From positions 310,001 through 374,000 of the forward strand of contig NC_018396.1 of assembly GCF_000208865.1 (NCBI RefSeq): 64,000 bases of DNA, written 5' to 3'. This DNA comes from Neospora caninum Liverpool. Lineage: Eukaryota; Apicomplexa; Conoidasida; Eucoccidiorida; Sarcocystidae. Positions 33,101-44,993 of the stretch are shown piece by piece; the first letter of the stretch is position 1; each line of letters starts with the position of its first letter. The notes under the pieces were generated by a model. It saw only the letters and a list, made by a program, of their open reading frames with translations, was not told the origin of the DNA and searched no databases. Position numbers and translations under genes: made by a program.

Positions 33101-36065
33101 GCCGCGTCTCAGTCTTCTCTGGTGCACGCCACCTCTCTGGGGTGTGACAGGCGATAGGTTTCTGTGTACGGCACGGGGACGTGTTCCCAGCGCGTCTTCG
33201 CCTCTCTATTCCCTTCTCGTGAGTCAAAAGAAACCTTTCTTCGTAGTTTTTCTGTGGCCTTTTGAATTTCTTTTCTAGCGACACTCCCCGTTCTCTTCCA
33301 CCGAGTGTACGGGCGCTAGATCCGGGTGTGGTTAACGTGAATCCGAACGGATTTGCTACACGGGGCAGGAACGTCGTCTCCTCCCCTTTGCGTGGCTTTT
33401 TCCCCGCTCTCCGGGACGCGCGCGCGCGTGGTTCCCAGTGTCTCTGTCCTTTTCGAGAGGTTGGTGCCTGCTGCAGGACAGGTTGCGTGTCTTTTTCGGT
33501 TCTTTTCCGTGACAGACAGAACAAAGTCTCTGAGTCGCTCCTGCGAGTGAGTGCCTGTGACGACGCGCAGAGAAACTGACGTTCTCTGGGCTTCAAAATC
33601 CCGTGAAGGCTCCGGCCTTGCCCCAGAGAGATTCGGCCGTCTCACACGAACACGCAGAGAGGGGCGGTGTTTTTCCACTCCTGCAACTAGCTTGCGCGCC
33701 AGGGGAGAGAGACGACCTCGCTGGGATATTTTTTCCCTTTCCTGTCCCAACAAAGACGAGGGTGTTTCCATCGATCACTAGAGAGAGCGGGAGAGGCGCG
33801 TGCGCGTTCTTTCAGCTGGCCGTGAAAGAGTTTCTTCCAGTCTCTCAGAGAACAAGCGCTCGACAAGGGGAAGGGTGGAAGATTCGCTCTCCCTGACTGT
33901 GAGCTGTGCGCCTGTGCACATTATCTACGTTGGTTGTTTTTGTCTTTTTTTCTCGAGATTTTTTGAATTTCCACCGAGCTGGTTTCCTCGGAGAAACAGG
34001 CACTGAGATTTACCGGGGAGCCTGACGTTTTTCGGTTTTTGCGGGTCGTAACCGGGTCTCTGCCCGACAGGAGGTTCTTGTTCCCGCGTGCGCGCGCACC
34101 TGCTCGAAGGGTGGAGAGAGAGGGTGTTCTGTTTCCTTCCCCGTCTCCGCCCTCTGGGCACCCTTTTTTCGACACCCGCTCTGCGCGCCAAGCTTCTGTC
34201 TCTTTCTTTAGTCTCTTTTTTTCGCGGAAAACAATCTGTCTTTTGTCCGCGTTGCAAAAAGTGTCGTGTTTTTTTGCGGTATATCGTGACCACGCGAGAA
34301 GACATCAGGGAGAAAGGCATGGACCCTTGGCACGTCCGTCGTGCTCCTGGCGTCCTTTTCTTGGCATTCCATCGAAGCAATTGATCAGGGAAGGGTTTGT
34401 ATCACGTATTTCCTCGAATCGCTCTCTCGGACCTCGTGTGCGGAGGAAGACACCTGGAACACGCCGCCTTCCTGCACTCCTGAATCTCTGTGCCCTTACA
34501 GCTATGCAGACGACCTACCCGCTGCCCGCTAACTCGCCGTCGGGCACCTAGGGGGGACTCCCGTTGCGTCTTTTTGTCTCTCGTCGCCACGTGCGTTTCT
34601 TTTTTTGGTACGGCCATTCCTCACAGAATTCGTTTTCCGTTCTCCTCTGAAGTCAGAGTCTCCAAATTCCTTCGTGTCGGCGCGGAACCGGAAACACGGC
34701 CGGAAAACCCATTCAGAGTCTGGGATGTCTCTACACCCGTCGGTTCATGACAGTGGACAGGACGTTTCTCAGGGGATTTTTTAAGTCGCTGCAGGAGTCG
34801 GTAACGTTTTTGCTATCGAACTTGCCGTTCGTTCTTCTTTCTCGGCACGTTTGCCGCAATTTCCTTGGGAATTGTAGGGGGTTTTCCCTTTCTCTTGGCG
34901 CAGTTTTTGCGAGACAGCAACGCCTCTGAGTATGGGAGACAAAGTTCTGACACCAAGGAGCAACGCCGTCTTGGAAGGTTCGCTCCGGTACTTTTCAACT
35001 GAGAACATCGTGGTAGCTTGCAAGGCCGAAGAGACAGCCCGTCGAGTCGGCCCGGATTTTTTCTGGCGGTATTTTTCCCTCGGCAAAGCAGCCCGGAATT
35101 CGCTCGACACTGCAAGGATCGCGCCTGTGTGAAACTATGGTGATCACGTCTTGTGTGTCTCGCTGTTCGCCAGTCTGTGTCCTCTCCCAAAGACCCCGAA
35201 CCCATTTCCCGATTCCCAAGGGGGTGTACGCGGTGCGTTCCCTGTGTCGCTCACGCCGCAACGGGGTGTCCGGCGGCCTTTTTTCCTGCACCTAACCCGA
35301 TCCACGTGGCCGTCTTCACAGGATTTCCACTTTCTCTGTCATAAATGTGAGCTCTGGAGGCTCCCAATCGACCCTTGATCCTTCGTTCAGACTCGCTCAC
35401 TGGTTTCACTCCCATCTCACCAGACGTCTCTCGCCATTTTAATTTTCAATGCGGAATCTGCTTTTCTCTCGTGTGTGACCCTTGGCCTCTGTTCGTCGTC
35501 TCTCCCCAGGATTCGTGTCGGTCTCGTCGAATCCGTATCCGTTTTTCGAGGGTCGCTTGACGGCGCGATCCTTCAGGTTTCCCCCTCCCCCGTGTACCCT
35601 GTGTGGGCGAGGTATTTGATTGTCTTGTCATATAGCAAGCCGAGAGATCGGCCCAAGTGGAAGAGCTGAGGGCGGTTCTGTCCTTCCGACGTAAGAGGTC
35701 CTTCGCGCGTTTTCCCGTGGCGTGGCCTCTCTGTGTTCTCAGTCCTTCGAAAACCTCTGGACGAATCCGCGGATTTCCGCGGGTGTGCGTGTGTGTGGCG
35801 CCTGCCTTCCCGTGGGGACCGCAGCGATTTTGAAAGCACGCTTGAAACACTGGTCAGGACCTTTGTTCCGAGACCAGGCCAGATACGAAGAGGGGGATGT
35901 CTGTACTGCAGGAAAACAACCGAAAAGAGAGTTCCGAGACACGAAGGAGGTGGAAGTTGTGTGGAGCCTCGAGAGGCTGCTCGTCCTTGAATCTCGTGAC
36001 TCCTTTTCGCCCCGTGTACAGGATATCAGCGTCTCCCGTGTTTCCCGATTCGTCTCTGGGGGAGG
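30107..36065. other. Six-kilobase stretch without a supported gene
   Basis: This lies between the stop of the secreted-protein gene and the start of the 36 kb gene, both on the plus strand. Only short open frames occur (the longest about 180 codons) and none shows homology or coherent splicing. The right half (about 33000-36000) has a smooth, repeat-poor composition consistent with a long 5' UTR with introns. No (TA)n tract of note was seen, unlike the flanking regions. Confidence 0.5.
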
Positions 36066-39000
36066 ATGGATAAGCTGAATCTTCTCTCTCTGCACGTTCC
36101 GGCCATCTACGGCGAGCGAGAGCTCCCGGGCGAGGCCCAGGCGTTGGCTCCAGTCACGGAATTCCCTGCGTACTGGCAGAAGGGAGCGGCCGCTCCACAA
36201 AGCACACAGACTGAGGCAGTCTCTTCTCAGGTTCCGCCCTCAGACGCTTCAAGTCAGACGTGCGACTCCCAGACCGTTGCCCGTCAGGTGCCTGCGGTGT
36301 GCGCCTCTGAGACGCAAATGACGAGGCCTGGAGCCGAAGTCCCCCAGGTGGCGGCTCGTCCTTCTGCCTCTGAGTCGCTCGCGTCTCCTTCCTGTGCGGC
36401 GTCTGCTGCGTCTCGTGCGGTTGACTCGCTTGCACCCACAGAAAAGAACGCGATGGACCCGGGGACCGAGCGACAAGAGGCGGAGCCAGAGGACGCTCCC
36501 CGCTCCAGCGAGGCTGTGAAGGCCGATCTCGACAGCTCGGTGACTCTGCCGCCTGTTGTCCCGGAAGAGAAAGTCGATGTCTCTCCAGATGCAGCGTCGC
36601 TGCTCATGCTGTGCTCGGTCCCAGGGACGAACCCACGAGACGACAGTCTCCCCTCGAGCGCTGGGACTCAGTCGGTCCATGTGGACGGAGCGGTCACGCC
36701 TACAACGCGCTTTTCAACGGAGCAAGGCGAAGAAGGCACGACGTCGGCGGGAATATCGAATTGCTCGTCGTGCCCGCCAACTGTGTCCTCGCTCCTCGCT
36801 GCCTGTCTCCCGCGGGATGCCTCCGTCGAGTTGTCTGCCTTGCCGGCCGTGTCGCCGGACCAGGCGCCCCTCCTCTCGTCGATTCTCGCCGGCTCCGAGG
36901 AAGGCTTCCTCTCGGAGGAGGCAGTCGCCGCGCTGGCGGGCGACGCGTCCTCGCTCGTCTCGGACCCGGTCGCTGGCCACGCGTTGACCTCGCTGGCTCT
37001 GCTGAGAGGCGTGAAGGACTCACTGAGCCCCGCGGCGGCTGAGGCGGCGGCTTCCGCCCAGCGCGAACTGCAGCGGCTCTTGGAGCTACAGCAGGAGCAA
37101 CAGAGACAGCGGCGCCTCCTCGCGGGCGTCGTGAAGGGCGAGGAGAGCAACGTGGAGAACGCGTTTCTGGGCGCTCTCGAAGACGCCATGCGACAGGAAG
37201 TCGAGAGCGCCGCGACATCGCCGACCCTCACAGACACCAAACCCGCACCAGCCTTCGACAGGTCTGGAAGGGACGAGTCCAGTTCGGGAGCCGCGAGAAA
37301 CGGAAGAGGCGCGAGAGGAACCGGTGCAGGGAGCGGCGAAGAGTTGCTCGAAGACGACCCTGCCTTGGTCGCTTCACTGCGAGAACTGCTGGAGACGCTC
37401 CCCAGAAAAAAAGACGGCGACGCGCGCATGCTCCTCCTCGGCGAAAAACCCTTCGTCCGACCTTGTAAGTCTTCTGACAGCTGGAATGGAAACGAATGTG
37501 GAGCGCGAGAGTCTTCAGTGGCAAAGCGGAGATGTTGGAGCCGGGACGAAACGACGCGACACATGCTCAGATGCAGTTTCGTGTATGGTTTCAAAGGAAA
37601 GGGCGCGAGACGGCTGCGTGGAGGCGGGTGTGTGTCGGTTCACTCGGAAGAACGTGCGTGATGTGTGCTTTTTCAGACGCCCGTCAGATTGTGGAGATGT
37701 GGAAGATTCACTTGGGCGAGACGGGGCGGACGACGCTGAAGAAAGAAATCAGTGAGAGGACGCAGGCTGACGCCACGCTGAAGCGGCGCGTGTTGTGCAT
37801 CGCGAAACTGAAGATGGCGACGCTCGAAGAGCTCGTGCAAATTGCGGAGATCACCGGCCTTCTGGAGCGGACTCTGCAGATTGCGAACAAGTACGAAGCA
37901 GAGCGACAGGCGGCTCCAGTGAGTCGTCAGAACGTCTCTCGGCGGGCTCTGTCCCTCGTCTGCTCCCGCGCGAACGCGGCGCCTCCTCACCCGGCCTCTC
38001 AGAATTTCGGCATGCAGGGACGCCGCGACTCGCCCTCGGTCCCCAGTGTGGGGCTGTCCTCTCCCCTCATCTTTGATCCGTCTCTCCTCGCCTGCTCATC
38101 GCTGACGGCGGGAGTGTCTTCGTGCTTCTCCACGAGTGCGAGTTCGCGCAGGTCGCCCTCGCCAGCCCCCGCAGCGTCTGCCACTGGAGCCGCGCCGCCG
38201 GGAGGCGCGGAGCTGGAAGAGAGTGAAGAGAACAATGAACTTGCGCGGCTGCTCACCTCGGCTTCCGTGAATTTGTCCGACCCCACAGCTGCAGGTGCTC
38301 GTCTGCGCTGGCCAAAGGGCGAAGGCCTTCTCGGCGCTCCGGCGTTGGCGAGTCAGCAGCTGAAGAATGCAGCAGGCGGAGGCGCAGGCGACAGCAGCAG
38401 CAGTGGGTTGTCTGCCTCTTCGGCGCTCTTCGATTTAGGAGACTCCGAGCTCTCGGCGGCCGACGCGACTGCGGCGGCTGCGGGCCTGCTGTCGATCATC
38501 ACGCAGCAACAGGTGCGGTCGCGCCCAACTAGCGACTGCAGCCCCATGGACCCTTCTGCTGTGGCGACCGGAGCCGTTGGGCCCTCCTCGACTGAGGAGT
38601 TGCTTCTCGCGGCCTTTGGCGGCGACGAAGCCGCTGCGGCGGTCGTTGCGGCGCTCGCCTCTGGAGGAGCCGCGGAGGCGCAACTGCAGGACACAACCTC
38701 GCAGGAGACAGTGGCAACTTCCGCGAGGAAGCCGAGCAGAAAACGCTCGCGGAAGCGCAAGGTCAGCGTTGCGGCTGGAAGCGGCCTGCAGGCGAGTGTC
38801 GACGGCGACGCGGCGTCGTTCTCAGAGAGCAGCAGCGTGTCCTCGAAACAACGCGCACTGATGGGGAGCGACGGGGAGTTGGTCGGTCTCGGCGAAGGTT
38901 TGAAGCAGCGACTGGACGAGGCGGAAGGCGCCACGGGCTTGGGGACGGAGCGCGGGCCGACTGGCCTCATGACCCAGTGCCAGGCGCTGGAAGATCACGG

Positions 39001-40573
39001 AGAAAGAGACACGGAAGTCGAAACCGGAACTGGCGCGACGAACTCGCCGCTCCTGACGCTCCTGGAGAAGTCCCTAGCTGGATGCAGAAAGCAGGGTCGT
39101 TCAGGCAGTGATGCGTCCGGCCTGTCGCATGCGGCGCTCGCGGACGCCAAGGAGGAAGACACGAAGCCGGGGAAAGCGGACGAAAGCCTGCTGTCGGGAA
39201 TCGACGGCGGTATCCTGTCGTCGCCGGACCTCTTTTCTGCGTGCGTGAAAACGACTTCGGAAGCCGCAGAGTTCATGCTCGAAGAAGAGGACAGCGCGGC
39301 GTGCGAACGGCGCGTCAAGGCTCGAGTCGTCGGAGCCGATCCGAGCCTGCCACAGACGGGAGACGCGCGCGGGTCGAGCCCGCACGCCGCAGAGCAGCAA
39401 GACGCACGCGACGTGTTTCCTGCTCAAACGCCAGCGGCAAGTGCGCCCGAGAACGGCTCCAGAAGCTTTCTCCCCTCCACGACGCGAGACAGCGACGCCG
39501 ACAGTCGGAGCACAACGAGCAGCCGGAGCTTTGGTGTTAGCGGCGCCTGTGCAGTTCTGGAGGCGCGGTGCCGGGGAGGGGAGACAGCAAACGAGGAGAG
39601 ACAGTGTTCCCTCAGTGCTGCGCTTGCCTCGCTGCAGGCGTCTGTGCGAGGAAGAGGAGCGGGTGCGTCGCAAGAGTGCCCCAGTGGCGAGGCCGCCTGC
39701 ATCGGTGGGGACAGTGCGCACAGCCAGAGCGAAAGTGTCTCCCGTGAGGCGACCAGCGAGAGCGACATTCGGGCGGCGGTGGGCAACGCCCTGCGGCGAG
39801 TGGCTGAGGCAACCGAGCTGGGCAGTGACGAGGCGGTCCGAGACCCGTTTGCGGAAGCGTGTGCACGCGAGGCGCATGATCTTCTCGACAGAGCTACGCG
39901 GGCGAATCTCGCGCTCGGCATAACGTAAGTGGAACCACGAGAGAAAAGCTTGTGCAGAGACACACCGGAGGCCCCGAGCTAGCATTCGTTTTCGGCTTGC
40001 GTCTTTCAGTTCACGCCATTGCGCCGGACGGTCATGTTGTTCGTCAGTCTGTGCTTTTCGTGTTCAGGCCTGGGTCTGGTGACGAGGACGCGAGCAAGGG
40101 AGGCAGTCGAGTTTGCAGAAAGAGAAGTCGCCAGGATGGCGATTTGGATCTGCGCACAACCCTACAGATTCTCAGCACGGTCTGCGTGATGTACCTGAAA
40201 GAGGTAGGTTGCCGAGCAAGATATTGCGTCCTTGTGCGTGCGAAAAAGAGAAGACAGTCGACCGGGATAAACACGATTAGAATAATCCTTGTGTTTTTCT
40301 TGCTTTTTGTTTCTCGGTAGATCTGTGCACGTGTATCGGTCTATAAACGTGCAGTGCACGCGGCGGTGGGTTGGTCGCAGCTGTCGATGAGAGATAACGT
40401 CGTGTCTTAGTCGAGTCGCGATGCGAATTTTGGATTGGGTGTTTATGCCGGGGTTTGAAGCGTGCGTTTTCTGGGGAGAAGGATCTCAGAGATTCCATAT
40501 CCCCTTCCGGCTGTTTGTTGCGTGTTTGCAGAACTTGCGTTATGTGGGAAGCGAACCGGAGCACTTGACGTGA
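36066..40573 (+). CDS. Hypothetical 1274-residue low-complexity protein with one compact helical block, four exons
   Basis: Exons are 36066-37464, 37677-39924, 40068-40203 and 40532-40573. Phases match at every junction, and the last exon gives the short clean terminus NLRYVGSEPEHLT before TGA. The first 330 residues are Ser/Ala/Pro-rich. A Gln/Arg-rich helix (ELQRLLELQQEQQRQRR) follows at about 337-355. The most conserved-looking part spans the first junction, at about 455-540: LLGEKPFVRPYARQIVEMW, then TTLKKEISERTQADATLKRR and MATLEELVQIAEITGLLERT, a predicted helical bundle. Most of exon 2 is acidic, Ser/Ala-rich and probably disordered, with a basic patch KPSRKRSRKRKV that could act as a nuclear signal. 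No AP2, zinc-finger or kinase motif was seen. A chromatin or transcription cofactor is a guess from composition only. Confidence 0.78.
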
Positions 40574-43564
40574 TCGAGTTGGCCGCCGGTTGTCGCACTT
40601 CTTGGCATGCACCGTTTTCCAAAGAGGAGACGGCGAAGAAGAGAGACTGCACGCAGTTGCGCATTTCTGAAGCGAGTCGGCTGCGTCCACACGGAGTGAG
40701 TGAAGACGCAGCGCCCGTCGTTCGACTGGCAGAAGGGGGCGCCCAGAGTGGATGCGGGGTGTCGTTATCGTCTTTTCAGTCGATAAGCGTGCGAAACATA
40801 TAGATCTGTATATTTCGTATAGGTAAATACATGTTCGTGTCGCGTGTTTCCCGACGTGCAGCGTGGCAAGGGACCGGTGCGCGTGGCAAGGGACCGGTGC
40901 GCGTGGCGTTCTTATCCCGTGACGCCGGGACTTGCGGAGGGCGCGTGTTGCCTGTGCGTGCACGTATATGGGGATGTATACTGGCATGTATATGTGTGCA
41001 TAAGTGCGTGGACCGTTTCAGTACATGTATTTGCATCTGTCGAGCTCGCTCCGCCGCCAGGCGAGAGAGCGATCCGGCGCGCGTGGTCATTTGGGGGATC
41101 GGGTGTCGCGTTTTTTTGAGTGGCGACGCCCGTTTTTGCGTCTGAGGCTTCGACAGTTGTCCCGTCTTCGATGGGGATGGTTGGCGACTCAACGGCGGGC
41201 TCGGGGGCTCTCTGCATTTTCTCGACCTGGGACAGCAGTGTGCGCGGACACGCGCGCACGCATGCGTGAGACTGTGGGAAGCCAGAGAGTCCATTTCTCT
41301 CCTTTCATGTAATTTGTTGATTCGAACGTTCTACACCACTGAAAGTGCCGTCGATTCACCTTTGATATCGCGGCTTTCGAAATTCACAGCTGCACGCCTC
41401 GGCGCCTCCTAATGGGTTGTGGTTGCCAGCGTCGTCCCGGTTCCTCATTCGCCGTGCATGTCAAGAGAGGGAACTTTTCCATCGCGCGGACAGCGAGAAG
41501 TGAACGAGCGCATTGGTGTAGATCCCTGTGTAGACGCAAAAAAGATATTCCTCTTTTCTCTCTTCTGCATAGAAATATGCATGTCAGCTGTCGAAAGGCG
41601 TTATTTTGAAAGAGAGCTAGTTTAGCTCATGTACACCCTGGCGCTCTCCAGCGCCGCCTTCTTCGTTGCGCCCTCGGCTCGGCGCTCAAAGCACACAGCC
41701 GTCGCACGCGATTACGTGTCGGTTTTATATGTGCCAGTGTCTGCATGTGCAAGGGAGGGAAATTCACTCCCATTGTCCCCCGTCGAGTTGTGTTTAAAAC
41801 GTGGATCTTGTCGCTTTCTTTTGAGCTGTCCTACTTGTCACAGAAGTTGTTCAAGAAACGTAACTCTCTTGCTGAGACTTCGCAAATAAGATGCAAATTC
41901 CTTTTTAACCAACCAGGCGAGACTGGCCTACGACAGCACATTTCCCGTTAGACCCTGAACGGTCGCCGCCAGCCGACGCGCGCTGGCCCTCAGTCACAGT
42001 CAATTAAACGAAAAGCTGGTGAAAGAAAGTTTCAGCGATTAGGTGGGAGACACAACGCTACGGGCGCGTGCTCCCCTAGGCTGCCGTCATTTACCTAGTT
42101 ACCGGTGTGGGTACACTGAAGGTCTCATCCGTGGCAGCGTCGTTCTGCACGGCCAAAAGATATGTTCATGTGTGATGGGGCGTAAGTGTATGAATTGGCA
42201 GCGTTTTTGCTCCTCTAGATCGAACGCGTTCGATTTGAGTTATACCAACGTGAACACATCGAAAATAATAACGGTCTGCTCCCAAATGTAACGGTACAAG
42301 ATGTAAACAAAGGACGTAGAACGCGAAACCGATCTCGAGTGCAGGACGGCGCGCGTGGCCTGTGTTGTTCGATCCGTCAAGGCAGCTTGCGTTGCAAAAC
42401 CTCCGAAGCAGAGATATGGTCCTGCTGCCGTATTTTAACGAGAACTGTTTTCCAATAAGCTGAAACGGGAAGTATCGTGGAGCGCTCACTCTGGCACCAA
42501 AGAAAGCCGCTTCTGGTCGAACGGGGGTGCTAGAAAAGGTCAGCGTGGTCGCGCGGGTTTAAATGTCGAATCCGCAATACGCACGCTGAGGCTGCTTACC
42601 TAAAGGTTGAGCGCAACGGAAAAACACGTCCTTCGCTAGAGCGTCGACTCCCGTGTTCAATAGGAGCCGCATTTGTAGGGCAGCGCCGCCGATGTTATAG
42701 TTGCCCATGGCCGACGGGGGCCTGAATACAAATGGCCTTGTAGAGTCGAGTGCGGCAAGGCTCTCTCTGAAGTTCATAGAAGAAAGCTCAACCCACAAAT
42801 GAAAGGAAGAGTTAGACATGAGTTCGGCCCCACGGCTGTTGTGTCGCAAAATCTGTCCACGTTCAGAACCCGTAACAACCTGATTGAAACGTGGCTGTTG
42901 TGCATTCCGATGTCTCTGCAAAACGATCGACACTCCCAAGAACCCCTCAAGTTTTTTCCACCTCTCTGAAAAATGACTGGCGAGTGCTATCCGTCCGATC
43001 CAGTTTCTACGTTTATCCAGGCTGACCCCTCTTCCAAGGAATCATGTCGATGCAACGCTGGAAGTTGCAGAGAGCGGCTTACAGAGGAAAACGATTCTGC
43101 CTTAGGACCATACTTTCGCTTTTATCTGAAGTGGTTTTTGTTTCTCTTATGGGCAGAATTTGAGAGACCCGCGAAAAAGGCCCACAGAAGACCCGTGTAC
43201 CATGAGAGGAACTACCCCTTGGTGGCGAAATCGGGAATAACGACCTTTCAATAGCGATCAACCTGCCTTGCCTGTTGCAGATTGCAATTGATAGTCTGAG
43301 GAACTTCAAATCTCCTAACCTTCTATTGAGAACTTTCGGTGAGACGATTCTTCTGACACCACGTGAAACGGACGCACCTCCGATCGCTTAGTGCATGCAC
43401 GTTTCGATCATCCTACTTGGCACTATCGGGATTATCGAGAGACCATTTTACTTTTGCATTTGCATTAGCTGTGGTATCCGTCTTCAACGCATGTTTCATT
43501 TCCCTTTCGCTTTCTTGTGTGCCCCCCCTCCTTTGTACCTCGCTTTTCTGTTCACGTGAACGAG
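40574..43564. other. Spacer upstream of ZMYND10
   Basis: About 3 kb between two plus-strand genes. It holds the 3' UTR of the 36 kb gene and the ZMYND10 promoter. A directly repeated 20-bp segment (CGTGGCAAGGGACCGGTGCG) occurs twice near 40863-40905. No open frame with support on either strand was found. Confidence 0.5.
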
Positions 43565-44953
43565 ATGGATTCCGCTTCGAGAAAGGAGCAAGTTCTTCGG
43601 AACCTCTGGGGGAATCAAACCGTCGACCAAAAGACGCTACCAGTCACTCCGTACATAGCGGAAGAATTGGTCGAGGGCATCAAAGCGATCGATTTGAAAG
43701 ACATCGGCTCCTCACAGTAAGAGAGAAGCGCTCAAATGTTAGCCACTCCAAAAGAGCCAACCTCCAAAGGCGACACATTTGACGTTGCAATGCATTTATG
43801 TGGAGCGCATCATTTTGCCCTTTCACAGGGCTTGTTACTCGGCAGCTTTCCGTACAAATGCTGGTGATAGAGTGCGTTTCAAGCCAACGTTGGGGGTCTG
43901 GAGATTGCGGCTCTCAGTTTGTGAGAAACAGTTCCCGCCTAGTAGTTTTTGTTCAGCTGCAACACAACACCTGCATACCATCAACTTTGATTTCCACGTT
44001 CGCCATCGAAATTGGCCCGACGCAGGCTTTTTGCTGTTCCAGAAAGACATCCACGTAACACAACGTTTTGGTTTTCACCCGGGGCGGAAACTCTCCGCGT
44101 TTGCCGCGGCGCAGACACGAGGCAAGGTGGCCGTCAGAAGCGTGTGCCGAAAGTCAGGCTGCAGCCACCGGATAATCATTTGAGAAAAAGCTCTCGGACT
44201 TGCAACTCGGTTGGGGCAATGCAGCAGAGGCGGAACTGCCTTTCTCGAGTGAGAAAAACTCGGCGTTTTCACAGCTGCAGCCTCGGAGGGAGATGTGCGC
44301 CGATCCGTTTAGCCGAGACAACGGGGATCTCTTGACACTTCTACCGATGTTTAGGTCGCTCCTGAAGAACCGCCAAATGCGATCCACGAGCCCTATAGGC
44401 ATGTAGCGTGCTGGAGGAGGGCTACTGTGCGCCTGTTTCTGCTACAACGCATCTTTTTACCCAGGTCTACCCTTCGTCCTGTTGTTTCCTGAAGCGAAAC
44501 TACCTGCCTCTCTCACACGGTCGGAACACCCGCTTGACGAGCGCAGATGCGTCTCGAGTTAGGTGGTTTCCGTTGTATTAGAGTGGAGTGCCTTGCATCT
44601 GTTTGCTCGACTGGAATTCACGTTATGTTTTGCGCGCAACTTGTACGCGGTCCCGAGACATAGAAATCCTACGCGATGCATAAGCACAGCACAAACACAT
44701 ACACGCATAGAACTAGAGCGATGAAATCTGACGGGCCTCTGCTGTAGAGAGCGACTCGCAATTCTTTCTAATTTACGCGCTCCTGCAATTCCTTCAGATG
44801 GTACAGCCACCACGAAGTTGTGCAACAGCTGAATCTCCACGCTCATCAACAGGCGACTGCCGCAACCGATGAGTTTATCGTGGATACGCTAGTTACGGGA
44901 GACAAAGTGAGTCGCGCGGCAAACGCATCCACTTCAATATACATGCAGTTATG

Positions 44954-44993
<40 letters not shown>

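Noticed and set aside
40068..40175. Second open frame in exon 3 of the 36 kb gene (AREAVEFAEREVARMAIW)
   Set aside because: It reads like protein but needs a different phase from the strong AAC/GTAAGT donor and ends in a stop before the GTAGGT donor. The chosen frame continues cleanly into the last exon.
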